This document shows positions 1 to 5,130 of a stretch of 5,130 nucleotides of DNA, one piece after another. Made by a program: the position numbers and the translations under genes. The notes beneath the pieces were generated by a model. The model was not told the DNA's origin, made no database searches, and saw only the letters and a list, made by a program, of their open reading frames with translations. The DNA lies in assembly GCA_026710525.1 (NCBI GenBank), contig JAPOQT010000105.1:1-5130 (forward strand). Reading direction: 5' to 3'. Source of the DNA: Pseudomonadota bacterium. GTDB taxonomy: Bacteria; Bdellovibrionota_B; Oligoflexia; Oligoflexales; Bin106. The number at the start of each line of letters is the position of its first letter. The stretch's first letter is position 1.

Positions 1-392
1 ATTTGCTGAGCAAAAACATCGAAAGCTTTATCGAGTTTATGAGCTGATGTTTGGGGAGAAAAATATCCTTTAGAATGCGTACTAGAATTAGTAGTTCCAT
101 ACTTTACCATACTATTACTATTATCTACCACCAACACCAGATCAATACCATGACTACCATCATTGATAGCACTGCTTCCCATCCTTGACTTTCTTTCCTG
201 ATAAACAGCCGTAGTATCATCTTCTTCCTCAACTGCGGAATCCTGACAACCAGAAAATAGGGTTAACCCAAGAATAACACCAGCATGAATCATGAACTCT
301 GTGGTAGAAAAATATTGCCAAAATTTTAGAGAAGTACTATGAAGATGTGGTGATGATGGTAAAATATTTTTTACTTTATTGAATAAACCCAT
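1..392 (-). CDS. vWA-domain lipoprotein, paralog 1 (5' part; runs off the left edge)
   Basis: This reading frame is open from the ATG at 392 to the window edge, giving 130 residues. It is paralogous to the 2996-4597 gene. An internal ATG at 293 (Met34) matches the first Met of that paralog. A hydrophobic stretch (about residues 35-47) ends in LFSGC, so Cys49 is the likely lipidated residue. This predicts export and anchoring in the cell envelope. The vWA core begins at about residue 83 with IDLVLVVDNSNSM, whose DNSNS (90-94) is the metal-binding MIDAS motif DxSxS. Compared with the paralog, two in-frame segments are missing: about 23 residues after the lipobox and about 18 after MIDAS. The upstream start has a modest AGG-like ribosome site (GGGTAAG) and brings basic residues ahead of the hydrophobic stretch. 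The internal start would give a very short signal peptide with no Lys or Arg. The ligand is unknown, and whether the gene is intact beyond the edge cannot be seen. Confidence 0.8.
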   Translation of the reverse strand, partial: MGLFNKVKNILPSSPHLHSTSLKFWQYFSTTEFMIHAGVILGLTLFSGCQDSAVEEEDDTTAVYQERKSRMGSSAINDGSHGIDLVLVVDNSNSMVKYGTTNSSTHSKGYFSPQTSAHKLDKAFDVFAQQ

Positions 393-426
393 GATGACTT
401 ACCCGATAAATGATAAATTAAAAAAC

Positions 427-510
427 ATGAAACACATACAAACCGGCACTGTTAAGCCATTCGGCGGTGACCAACTATCTAACAAGTTTTTATATAAAAG
501 TTTTGAATAA
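427..510 (+). CDS. Possible 27-aa ORF upstream of lipoprotein paralog 1
   Basis: This ATG-to-TAA frame encodes a peptide beginning MKHIQTGTVKPFGG and ending FLYKSFE. The same frame, start and stop exist in the right repeat copy (4731-4814). The two copies differ at 10 bases, 7 of them in third codon positions, and only three residues change (V/I, N/D, S/I). This is the pattern expected for coding DNA. There are three caveats. No convincing ribosome site precedes the ATG. It starts only 34 bp from the divergent lipoprotein start. A minus-strand frame through the same bases is also open in both copies and puts the same changes in its third positions. The function is unknown and I recognise no family. 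The block could instead be a conserved leader or regulatory region. Confidence 0.3.
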   Translation: MKHIQTGTVKPFGGDQLSNKFLYKSFE

Positions 511-641
511 TCAGTGGGTTACACTTTATCATTTTTGATGATTTAGTTAATACGTCCCAAAACATCATGCCATAAAACATTCTGTATAATCAATACCCTA
601 AACATCTCGCTTTTCTGATAAATGAGAGCCGGTACATTTTA

Positions 642-803
642 CTATGGCTCCTGCTGACTCTTACCTATCGCATCTAAAACACCATGAACAAAAGCAGGTG
701 AATCTTTGCTGCCATACTCCTTCGCCATATCTAACGCATCACTAATAACCACACTCCGCGGCGTGTTGCGGTAACACAGCTCGATCAACGGCAAGAAACC
801 GAA
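642..803 (-). pseudogene. nusB: nusB 3' remnant (transcription antitermination factor NusB)
   Basis: The minus-strand frame ending at TAG (642-644) reads ELCYRNTPRSVVISDALDMA, then KEYGSKDSPAFVHGVLDAIG and a short tail. This matches the NusB C-terminus, as in E. coli ELTYRDDVPYKVAINEAIEL followed by AKSFGAEDSHKFVNGVLD. NusB binds boxA RNA in the rRNA antitermination complex. Only about 54 codons are open before an in-frame TAA at 804-806, against roughly 140 residues for the family, so the RNA-binding N-terminal half is missing. A neighbouring frame just upstream (745-885) contains FLDHVIAQ and AVDRAVL, which weakly resemble the NusB segment preceding ELxYR, so a frameshift or internal deletion is plausible. 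There is no start codon or ribosome site. A working copy presumably exists elsewhere in the genome. Family identity is fairly sure, and non-functionality is inferred from the truncation. Confidence 0.72.
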
Positions 804-891
804 TTAAACTCCCGTTTTCTGAGTGCTGAGCAATAACATGGTCCAAAAATGGCAAATAGAAAATTTGAAATGCTATGTTCTGGCTTCAACT

Positions 892-2448
892 TCATGTTGG
901 CAAAGTCTTAGCCTCCCATCCTACTAGATTTTTTTCTTTTTTACCAAATACAAGAGCTATCATGTGCACGATTTTTCCTTGGTTCATATATTTTTTGGCA
1001 TAGCCTTGCTTTTCGATCTGCTCTAATGCTGCTGCTATAGCTTTGTCTTTACCTGCAGCATTTTCTATTACTTTGAGCTCAAGGATAAAAGCCTGTTTTT
1101 GATCTAGCAAGACCATGTCGCTACGACCATGACTGGTAGATTCTTCCACACGCAAATCCACATCAAGAACACGAAAGGCCATATAGAGCAAGCCGCCATA
1201 CCAAGCCTCATAGTTTGCTAGACCCTGCTTTTGCCACTGACAAGGGAGTCCCGCTAAGTGAGAACTAACTGTTTCTGCAAAACACTCGAAGTCGTTCTTT
1301 ATCAGCAGATCCATCAGCTTTTCACTGTCTTCCACTGTTATTTTGCCGTCAGTAATATGATCTAAAAGATCACCTACCAAGTATTGTCTCACTTCAAAAT
1401 TAGGGTAATCTAAGCGATATAAGGTGCGGTAACCCTTTTTGATTTTTTTGGCAATGGTAAGGTACCCTGATTGAAAAAATAGAGCTTCTATGGCCAGGTT
1501 TTCTGGATCAAAGGTAGAAAATTTTGTTTTCTCAATGACACCATGTGCCACATCTTTGATGCTGACCTGCTTGTTTTTGACGAATTCATAGAGATACTTA
1601 GGAATGCTATTTTGATACCACCAATCCTCGAATTCTTTTGTTTCAAATAAATTCATTACCCCAAGAGGGTTGTAAACTTTCTCTCCCAGCCAGTTATAAC
1701 CGTTATACCAGCGTCTGATTTTTTTTCGATTCAGTCCTATCATCTCTTTGGCAAAAACCTCATCGAGCTCTTTTTCTGTATACCCACAGATAGCACCATA
1801 TTTAGAACGAAGACTGATATCTTTGAGATTATTTAATCCTGAGAATATGGTTGCTTTCGGGAACATGGTGATGCCGGTAATAAAAACAAATCTAATATAA
1901 TCATCACAACCTTTAATCATGCTGTAAAATTTTCGAAGGTATTTTTCATTAACAGCTGCTGCTTTTTTATCATCAAGAACATCTAAGATAGGCCGGTCGT
2001 ATTCATCTATTAAAAGCACTACTTTCTTATTTGTTTTTTTTTGCCAATCAACAATCAGCCTATATAAATAGCTAGAAGGAGATCGTCCAGCATACTTGGT
2101 TACATCGAAACCAGCTGAGTCTGTAGCAGTATCCAATTGATCTATAATCCTTTCTTTAATGGATTCTGGAGTGTCGCAGTCACCATCAAAGCTGATTCTA
2201 ATCACAGGGTATTTTGTGCTCCAGTCCCAATGATCATAGATATGCAAACCTTTGAATAATTCCTTTTCACCTTCAAATAGATATTGCAAAGTTCTCACCA
2301 GAAGACTTTTGCCAAATCTACGCGGACGAGATAGAAAATAATACTGTCCTTCCCTGATAAGGGCTTCTAAATATTTAGTCTTATCAACATAGTAAAAGTT
2401 ACCTTTACGAATGTTTTTAAAATTTGGATCACCTATAGGAAACTGCAT
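892..2448 (-). CDS. AAA-ATPase-like protein with C-terminal PD-(D/E)XK nuclease-like domain
   Basis: This 518-aa protein has the typical length and architecture of the AAA-ATPase-like (PF09820) plus PD-(D/E)XK superfamily (PF08011) family. The N-terminus shows the family signature FPIGDPNFKNIR...YYVDKT, then a Walker A-like segment RPRRFGKSLL (41-50; Lys47, Ser48) and a Walker B LLIDEYDRPI (145-154). Next come the conserved FITGITMFPKATIFSGLNNL (189-208), YTEKELDEVF and RRWYNGYNW (245-253). The C-terminal domain holds GRSDMVLL (441-448) and ELK (457-459), followed by ALEQIEKQGY: the D...ExK arrangement of restriction-type nucleases, apparently intact. No signal peptide or membrane segment is seen, so it should be cytoplasmic. 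Members occur in many copies in some genomes and have been linked to mobile DNA. Their biochemical role is poorly defined, and nuclease activity here is inferred. The start at 2448 fits the family N-terminus, though its ribosome site is weak. No partner gene is adjacent. Confidence 0.92.
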   Translation of the reverse strand: MQFPIGDPNFKNIRKGNFYYVDKTKYLEALIREGQYYFLSRPRRFGKSLLVRTLQYLFEGEKELFKGLHIYDHWDWSTKYPVIRISFDGDCDTPESIKERIIDQLDTATDSAGFDVTKYAGRSPSSYLYRLIVDWQKKTNKKVVLLIDEYDRPILDVLDDKKAAAVNEKYLRKFYSMIKGCDDYIRFVFITGITMFPKATIFSGLNNLKDISLRSKYGAICGYTEKELDEVFAKEMIGLNRKKIRRWYNGYNWLGEKVYNPLGVMNLFETKEFEDWWYQNSIPKYLYEFVKNKQVSIKDVAHGVIEKTKFSTFDPENLAIEALFFQSGYLTIAKKIKKGYRTLYRLDYPNFEVRQYLVGDLLDHITDGKITVEDSEKLMDLLIKNDFECFAETVSSHLAGLPCQWQKQGLANYEAWYGGLLYMAFRVLDVDLRVEESTSHGRSDMVLLDQKQAFILELKVIENAAGKDKAIAAALEQIEKQGYAKKYMNQGKIVHMIALVFGKKEKNLVGWEAKTLPT

Positions 2449-2520
2449 AAGATTCTTTCACTTCATTAAGATCTAGTAGTACCTCTGGCTTTTCTCACCC
2501 CTCTTTAGTAGCCAAACCCC

Positions 2521-2549
2521 ATTGTAACAGGCCTCTTTTGAGATCACAA
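2521..2549 (-). promoter_or_regulatory. Sigma-70-type promoter candidate for the AAA/PD-(D/E)XK gene
   Basis: On the minus strand TTGTGA (2549-2544, 4 of 6 matches to the -35 consensus) is separated by exactly 17 bases from TACAAT (2526-2521, 5 of 6 to the -10 consensus). Transcription would start near 2514, giving a leader of about 65 nt before the ATG at 2448. No operator is obvious, although one arm of an 11-bp inverted pair overlaps the upstream edge of the -35. Confidence 0.5.
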
Positions 2550-2559
2550 CTATCGAGAG
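2549..2559. repeat. 11-bp inverted pair, arm 1 (arm 2 at 2940-2950)
   Basis: ACTATCGAGAG occurs here and its exact reverse complement CTCTCGATAGT at 2940-2950. Three of the next five bases also agree. The pair encloses the terminator and part of a small ORF. No transposase or target-site duplication is visible, so calling it a mobile element would go too far. Confidence 0.4.
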
Positions 2560-2783
2560 TCTTGTATATCTTACCTGAGCGGCAAAGTATGAGATTGTCT
2601 TATTTAAATGGCTCTGTTGTTATCAGACAGTGGTGTTTCATTATCAGATTTAAACCTAAGTGAATTTTCCAAAAAAAAATTAAATTTGTTACCTGTGAGA
2701 AATTAATATGTCATAGGATATCTCCACCTAAGTAGCATAAAGATGACAATACAACTCGGATATTGAGCATAAACTTGATCAAT

Positions 2784-2823
2784 AAAAAAGCATGGCACCT
2801 TAGCAACCTGTGGTGCCATGCTT
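2784..2823 (-). terminator. Rho-independent terminator of the vWA lipoprotein gene
   Basis: A perfect 12-bp inverted repeat, AAGCATGGCACC (2788-2799) and GGTGCCATGCTT (2812-2823), surrounds a 12-nt loop. Read on the minus strand, the stem is followed directly by TTTTTT (2789-2784). This is a textbook intrinsic terminator 170 bp past the stop of the 2996-4597 gene. The plus-strand side lacks an immediate T run, so it should act mainly in the minus direction. Confidence 0.88.
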
Positions 2824-2968
2824 ACTTGGTGACAACTTTTTTCTCACAGCAAGCCACTGTTTTATAGATAGAGAAATCCCTAAGACAAAGATCAAAGCAC
2901 GACTTAAAAACAATGGCCATTGAAAACTGACACGCAACTCTCTCGATAGTGTTTTTAACGCCACTCAT
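2822..2968 (-). CDS. Possible 48-aa Cys-rich basic small protein
   Basis: This is an ATG-to-TAA frame of 48 residues starting 27 bp after the stop of the vWA lipoprotein gene, on the same strand. The peptide begins MSGVKNTIERVACQF and ends CCEKKVVTK. It has five Cys (13, 24, 28, 40, 41), a fairly hydrophobic middle and a basic tail. AGGTGG lies upstream but about 12 nt from the ATG, which is a long spacing. The stop codon overlaps the terminator stem, which is unusual and argues that the frame may be accidental. I recognise no family. It is listed because it fills the space between gene and terminator as an operon-like second frame, and its reality is doubtful. Confidence 0.25.
   Translation of the reverse strand: MSGVKNTIERVACQFSMAIVFKSCFDLCLRDFSIYKTVACCEKKVVTK
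2940..2950. repeat. 11-bp inverted pair, arm 2 (arm 1 at 2549-2559)
   Basis: CTCTCGATAGT is the exact reverse complement of the arm at 2549-2559, about 390 bp away. It lies within the possible small ORF downstream of the vWA lipoprotein gene. It may be a coincidence in a stretch of this size. Confidence 0.4.
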
Positions 2969-2995
2969 CAGCTGTGAGTTCCACCTATATATCGT

Positions 2996-4597
2996 TTACT
3001 TCCCAGTCACAGTAACATCGATGAATATTTGTTCAGTTTTAGTACTATCAAGCACACCGGAATTAAACACAATCTTATGGGGAGTCGTTGTTTTATCAAT
3101 GGTATAGTCTGAGGCCTCTATCGTGCGCTCTCCTACCCTAACCTCTGTCACCTCTAAGGCTTGACCTTCTTTAACTAAGGCGAGATCATATGAGTTTGTA
3201 TCCACAGCTTCAGAAGTGTCTTGCTGAAAGTTAAACATTGATTCAAATGAAGGTGTCCACTGACTGTTGAGATCGAAACGCTCACCACCATAGTATTTAG
3301 CAAGACGGGTGTAACTTCTACCAAAGTAACGGCCATAACGAGTTGGCTCTCTTCCTATACCGCCAATAATGCCGTTAGTGCGGTCCCTGTTGTTTGGGTC
3401 GGGATGTGTTTGGCGTACCCTCTCAATAGGGCGAATATCCTTGGTGAACTTGCCGGCAGTTACATTACCTCGGGTAGAAAAACTATAAAATCTCACATTG
3501 TTTTGGCCAAAAGCTTTGTTCGCTTTCTCGGTAAATTTAGTCTCCGTGTCTTCTAACAAGTTCTCTTTCACTATCTTCCTTAAGACAGTTCTCGTAGGCT
3601 CAGCTATATCATCAGGTCCTGGTGAGAAGCTGTCTGAGATCACGACAAATATTTTTAAAGTATTGTTATTTCTGAATACTTTTTGCCGGTTAAACACCAC
3701 ACCTGATTGTAGCCCTTTATCTGGATTAATGAGATCAGCAAGGATCCCGAGACTAGCAAAAGGTTCAACAATACAGTTAATGTGATAATACCTGTTTCTG
3801 TTGTCCTCACCAAACTTAGAAATATAATAGCCATTACTACCAATACCAACGAGATCTCTGGTATAAAGATTGTTTGGCTGATCATACGCAGGGCGATCTA
3901 TTCCGTAGAAGTTGCTAGGGACATAGGAGAATCTCTGCCTAAAAACCACTCCTTGCGTATGCGTATTCACAGAATAATCTTCGACCGGATTATTATCTAA
4001 ATGCCTGTTCATAGCGGGAATACAGGTTCTAGGTAGGTCCATACTACTAACGACTGCTTTCTTCTCACGAGTAAAAAAACCAGGATCATTTTTATTACTC
4101 AAAGACTGATAGTCTCTTCTATAACCAACATCAGATGCCGCTGTGACGAGCGTCACATTAAGATCAATGTTTTCCTCTTTGATTTGCTTAGCAAAAACAT
4201 CGAAAGCTTCATTGAGTCTATGAGCTGATGTTAGGGCAGAAAAATATCCCGGAAGAGTTACCTTATAAGTATAATAGCGCCTATTATAATATTCACCAGA
4301 GCTACGGCTACGAGTAACGCTACGATCAGTTCCATACGTTACCATACTATTGCTGTTATCTACCACTAACACCAGATCAACACCACGACTACCATCATTG
4401 ATAGCACTGTTTCCCATCCTTGAATCTCTTTTCAAGGTCGTCTTGCCAGCAGGTATAGGAGCACTATGCTTATCAAGATCAATAGCTTTATTATCACCTG
4501 CCTGATAGACAACCGTAGTACCTCCTCCTTCCTCAACTGCGGAATCCTGACAACCAGAAAATAGGGTTAAACACAACGTAACACCAACATGAATCAT
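2996..4597 (-). CDS. vWA-domain lipoprotein, paralog 2
   Basis: This 533-aa protein is predicted to be exported and lipid-anchored. The N-terminus is hydrophobic and ends in LFSGC (Cys16), a lipobox-like site. A low-complexity linker (about 20-70) precedes a vWA domain. Strand 1 and MIDAS are VDLVLVVDNSNSM (73-85, DxSxS at Asp80, Ser82, Ser84), and the later IFVVISDSFSPGPDD (316-330) supplies the typical metal-site Asp322. Such domains usually bind protein ligands through a divalent cation. The segment between them (about 150-300) is long, with Cys192 and Cys275 that could form a disulfide. The C-terminus (about 480-533) reads as beta strands (VTEVRVGERTIEASDY...KIVFNSG...IFIDVTV). The ligand is unknown. 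The start at 4597 is the first ATG that keeps the present frame open, but it gives a 15-residue signal peptide with no Lys or Arg. The paralog suggests the real start is at 4694, cut off by a frameshift in the poly-C tract. Confidence 0.88.
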   Translation of the reverse strand: MIHVGVTLCLTLFSGCQDSAVEEGGGTTVVYQAGDNKAIDLDKHSAPIPAGKTTLKRDSRMGNSAINDGSRGVDLVLVVDNSNSMVTYGTDRSVTRSRSSGEYYNRRYYTYKVTLPGYFSALTSAHRLNEAFDVFAKQIKEENIDLNVTLVTAASDVGYRRDYQSLSNKNDPGFFTREKKAVVSSMDLPRTCIPAMNRHLDNNPVEDYSVNTHTQGVVFRQRFSYVPSNFYGIDRPAYDQPNNLYTRDLVGIGSNGYYISKFGEDNRNRYYHINCIVEPFASLGILADLINPDKGLQSGVVFNRQKVFRNNNTLKIFVVISDSFSPGPDDIAEPTRTVLRKIVKENLLEDTETKFTEKANKAFGQNNVRFYSFSTRGNVTAGKFTKDIRPIERVRQTHPDPNNRDRTNGIIGGIGREPTRYGRYFGRSYTRLAKYYGGERFDLNSQWTPSFESMFNFQQDTSEAVDTNSYDLALVKEGQALEVTEVRVGERTIEASDYTIDKTTTPHKIVFNSGVLDSTKTEQIFIDVTVTGK

Positions 4598-4640
4598 GAA
4601 CTTTGTGGCAGAAAAATATTGCCAAAATTTTAGAGAATTA

Positions 4641-4694
4641 CTATGAAGATGGGGGGGGGGGTAAAATATTTTTTACTTTATTGAATAAAACCAT
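4641..4694 (-). pseudogene. Frameshifted 5' extension of vWA lipoprotein paralog 2
   Basis: The ATG at 4694 matches the upstream start of paralog 1 (392), with a similar AGGTAAG site 5' of it. The frame reads MVLFNKVKNILPPPP, then SS and a TAG at 4641-4643, because the tract holds 11 C. With 10 or 13 C it would continue as HLHSNSLKFWQYFSATKF into the Met at 4597, giving a 565- or 566-aa protein whose signal sequence has basic residues. One caveat is that the four substitutions between copies in this extension, outside the tract, all change the amino acid. Conservation therefore does not prove that it is translated. Confidence 0.5.
4651..4661. repeat. Poly-G tract (11 G on plus, 11 C on the coding strand)
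   Basis: This is an uninterrupted 11-base homopolymer of G in otherwise AT-rich DNA, 53 nt upstream of the ATG at 4597 and 32 nt downstream of the ATG at 4694. The left repeat copy has the mixed 13-mer GTGGTGATGATGG at the same place. Runs of this length are prone to slipped-strand changes. Confidence 0.95.
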
Positions 4695-4730
4695 GATAAC
4701 TTACCTGATAAATGATAAATTAAAAATAAT

Positions 4731-4814
4731 ATGAAACACATACAAACTGGCACCATTAAGCCGTTCGGTGGTGACCAGCTATCTGACAAGTTTTTATATA
4801 AAATCTTCGAATAA
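4731..4814 (+). CDS. Possible 27-aa ORF upstream of lipoprotein paralog 2
   Basis: This is the homolog of the 427-510 frame, with the same ATG, length and TAA. The peptide begins MKHIQTGTIKPFGG and ends FLYKIFE. It starts 36 bp from the upstream lipoprotein start on the opposite strand, which leaves no room for two separate promoters between them. If transcribed, it would be antisense to the lipoprotein leader. No good ribosome site is visible. Support rests only on the mainly third-position differences between copies, which a minus-strand frame would explain equally well. The function is unknown. Confidence 0.3.
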   Translation: MKHIQTGTIKPFGGDQLSDKFLYKIFE

Positions 4815-4828
4815 TCAGTGGGTTACAC

Positions 4829-5130
4829 ACAGTAATTAGTCACTACCTTGTTTGCTTAAATATATTATCTGATTATCATGCAATGCTTTAATCAATCTTA
4901 TGAATTAATGGCTATAAAAATATTAACACCACAAGGCTGGTAAGATTGACACTCGCTAACCTTAATAATGACAAGTAACGTGTCGTAGTAGGGTAATAAC
5001 GAAGATAGAAACAAGCTTAAGCACTTATGGTTTGTGACGTAACTTACTTTCTAGGAAATATAAGTAAAATCAGGTATGCTAGCAGGTGGCTGGTAGTCTG
5101 TTATACGAGTAAAACTGTTAAAATTTAGAG
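4829..5130. other. Right-hand stretch without a recognised gene
   Basis: I find no gene, RNA or clear repeat here. The longest ATG frame noted is 33 codons on the plus strand (5027-5128), with nothing to support it. If the lipoprotein promoter lies beyond the shared repeat block it would be here, but no convincing -35/-10 pair stands out. Confidence 0.5.

Larger units (their letters stand above)
1..524. repeat. Long direct repeat, left copy (partner 4182-4828)
   Basis: This block aligns colinearly with 4182-4828. Base 1 corresponds to about 4182, and the last shared bases (CAGTGGGTTACAC) end at 524 and 4828. It contains the 5' end of a lipoprotein gene plus about 130 bp of upstream DNA. The left copy is shorter because of two deletions in the coding part, each a multiple of three. 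Similarity stops abruptly on the upstream side, and the downstream limit lies outside the window. The pattern fits a gene duplication that carried its own upstream region. Confidence 0.9.
2449..2783. other. Spacer upstream of the AAA/PD-(D/E)XK gene
   Basis: I see no credible gene here on either strand. The spacer holds the promoter candidate at 2521-2549, one arm of an 11-bp inverted pair (2549-2559), a run of nine A near 2670, and the octamer TTATCAGA twice in direct orientation near 2620 and 2641. Composition is AT-rich with frequent stops in all frames. Confidence 0.6.
4182..4828. repeat. Long direct repeat, right copy (partner 1-524)
   Basis: This is the right-hand copy of the duplicated block. 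It covers roughly the first 139 codons of the 2996-4597 gene and about 230 bp ahead of that start. Upstream of the coding part the copies are nearly colinear, apart from a few indels and the poly-G tract at 4651-4661. Similarity ends at about 4828, after CAGTGGGTTACAC. Confidence 0.9.

Noticed and set aside
650..675. Short GAGCC/GGCTC inverted repeat after the nusB remnant as a terminator
   Set aside because: The stem is only 5 bp with a long loop and no T run on either side.
2609..2648. GGCTCTGTTG near 2610, resembling some insertion-sequence ends, with TTATCAGA repeated nearby
   Set aside because: No matching opposite end, transposase remnant or target duplication is visible; the resemblance is too short to call.
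3498..3785. 95-codon plus-strand frame inside the vWA lipoprotein gene
   Set aside because: It is antisense to a well-supported coding frame, has no homology I recognise and no ribosome site; it is a shadow frame.
3655..4000. Two other frames (76 codons minus, 72 codons plus) overlapping the vWA lipoprotein gene
   Set aside because: They lie wholly within the lipoprotein gene, which shows clear domain motifs. The hydrophobic look comes from the base composition of the opposite or shifted frame.
4662..4690. AT-rich palindromes (AAAATATTTT and TTTATTCAATAAA) upstream of the lipoprotein genes as operators
   Set aside because: They are conserved in both copies but are simple AT sequences inside a possible coding extension; nothing specific supports a binding site.
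5027..5128. 33-codon plus-strand frame near the right edge
   Set aside because: It has no ribosome site, no family resemblance and no second copy to compare; the length is expected by chance.

Overview
The window is AT-rich bacterial DNA, and every gene I trust reads on the minus strand. The taxon cannot be fixed from sequence alone. A lipoprotein-type signal peptide points to a Gram-negative, and the nusB remnant resembles gammaproteobacterial NusB, so a marine or host-associated gammaproteobacterium is a reasonable but weak guess.

Layout in the direction of transcription (right to left): 4829-5130 has no recognisable gene. 4182-4828 is the right copy of a long direct repeat. It holds a conserved upstream block with a possible 27-codon ORF on the plus strand, an 11-base poly-G tract, and the 5' end of a von Willebrand A (vWA) domain lipoprotein gene that runs on to 2996. 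A possible 48-aa ORF and a clear rho-independent terminator (2784-2823) follow. After a spacer with a good promoter candidate (2521-2549) comes a 518-aa AAA-ATPase-like/PD-(D/E)XK protein (892-2448). Behind it lies the 3' remnant of a nusB gene (642-803). The left copy of the direct repeat (1-524) then carries the 5' end of a second, paralogous vWA lipoprotein gene, which leaves the window at base 1.

The most interesting signal comes from comparing the two repeat copies. In the left copy the lipoprotein frame is open from an ATG 33 codons upstream of the internal Met. In the right copy the same upstream ATG is present, but a run of 11 C (coding strand) replaces a mixed 13-nt tract and shifts the frame into a stop. 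A tract of 10 or 13 C would restore the frame. This looks like a slippage-prone, possibly phase-variable switch at the N-terminus of a surface lipoprotein, although a sequencing error or simple decay is also possible.

No functional link between the lipoproteins and the AAA/nuclease-like gene is visible. The region looks like an accessory segment built from a duplicated lipoprotein gene, a mobile-type AAA/PD-(D/E)XK gene and a displaced fragment of a housekeeping gene.
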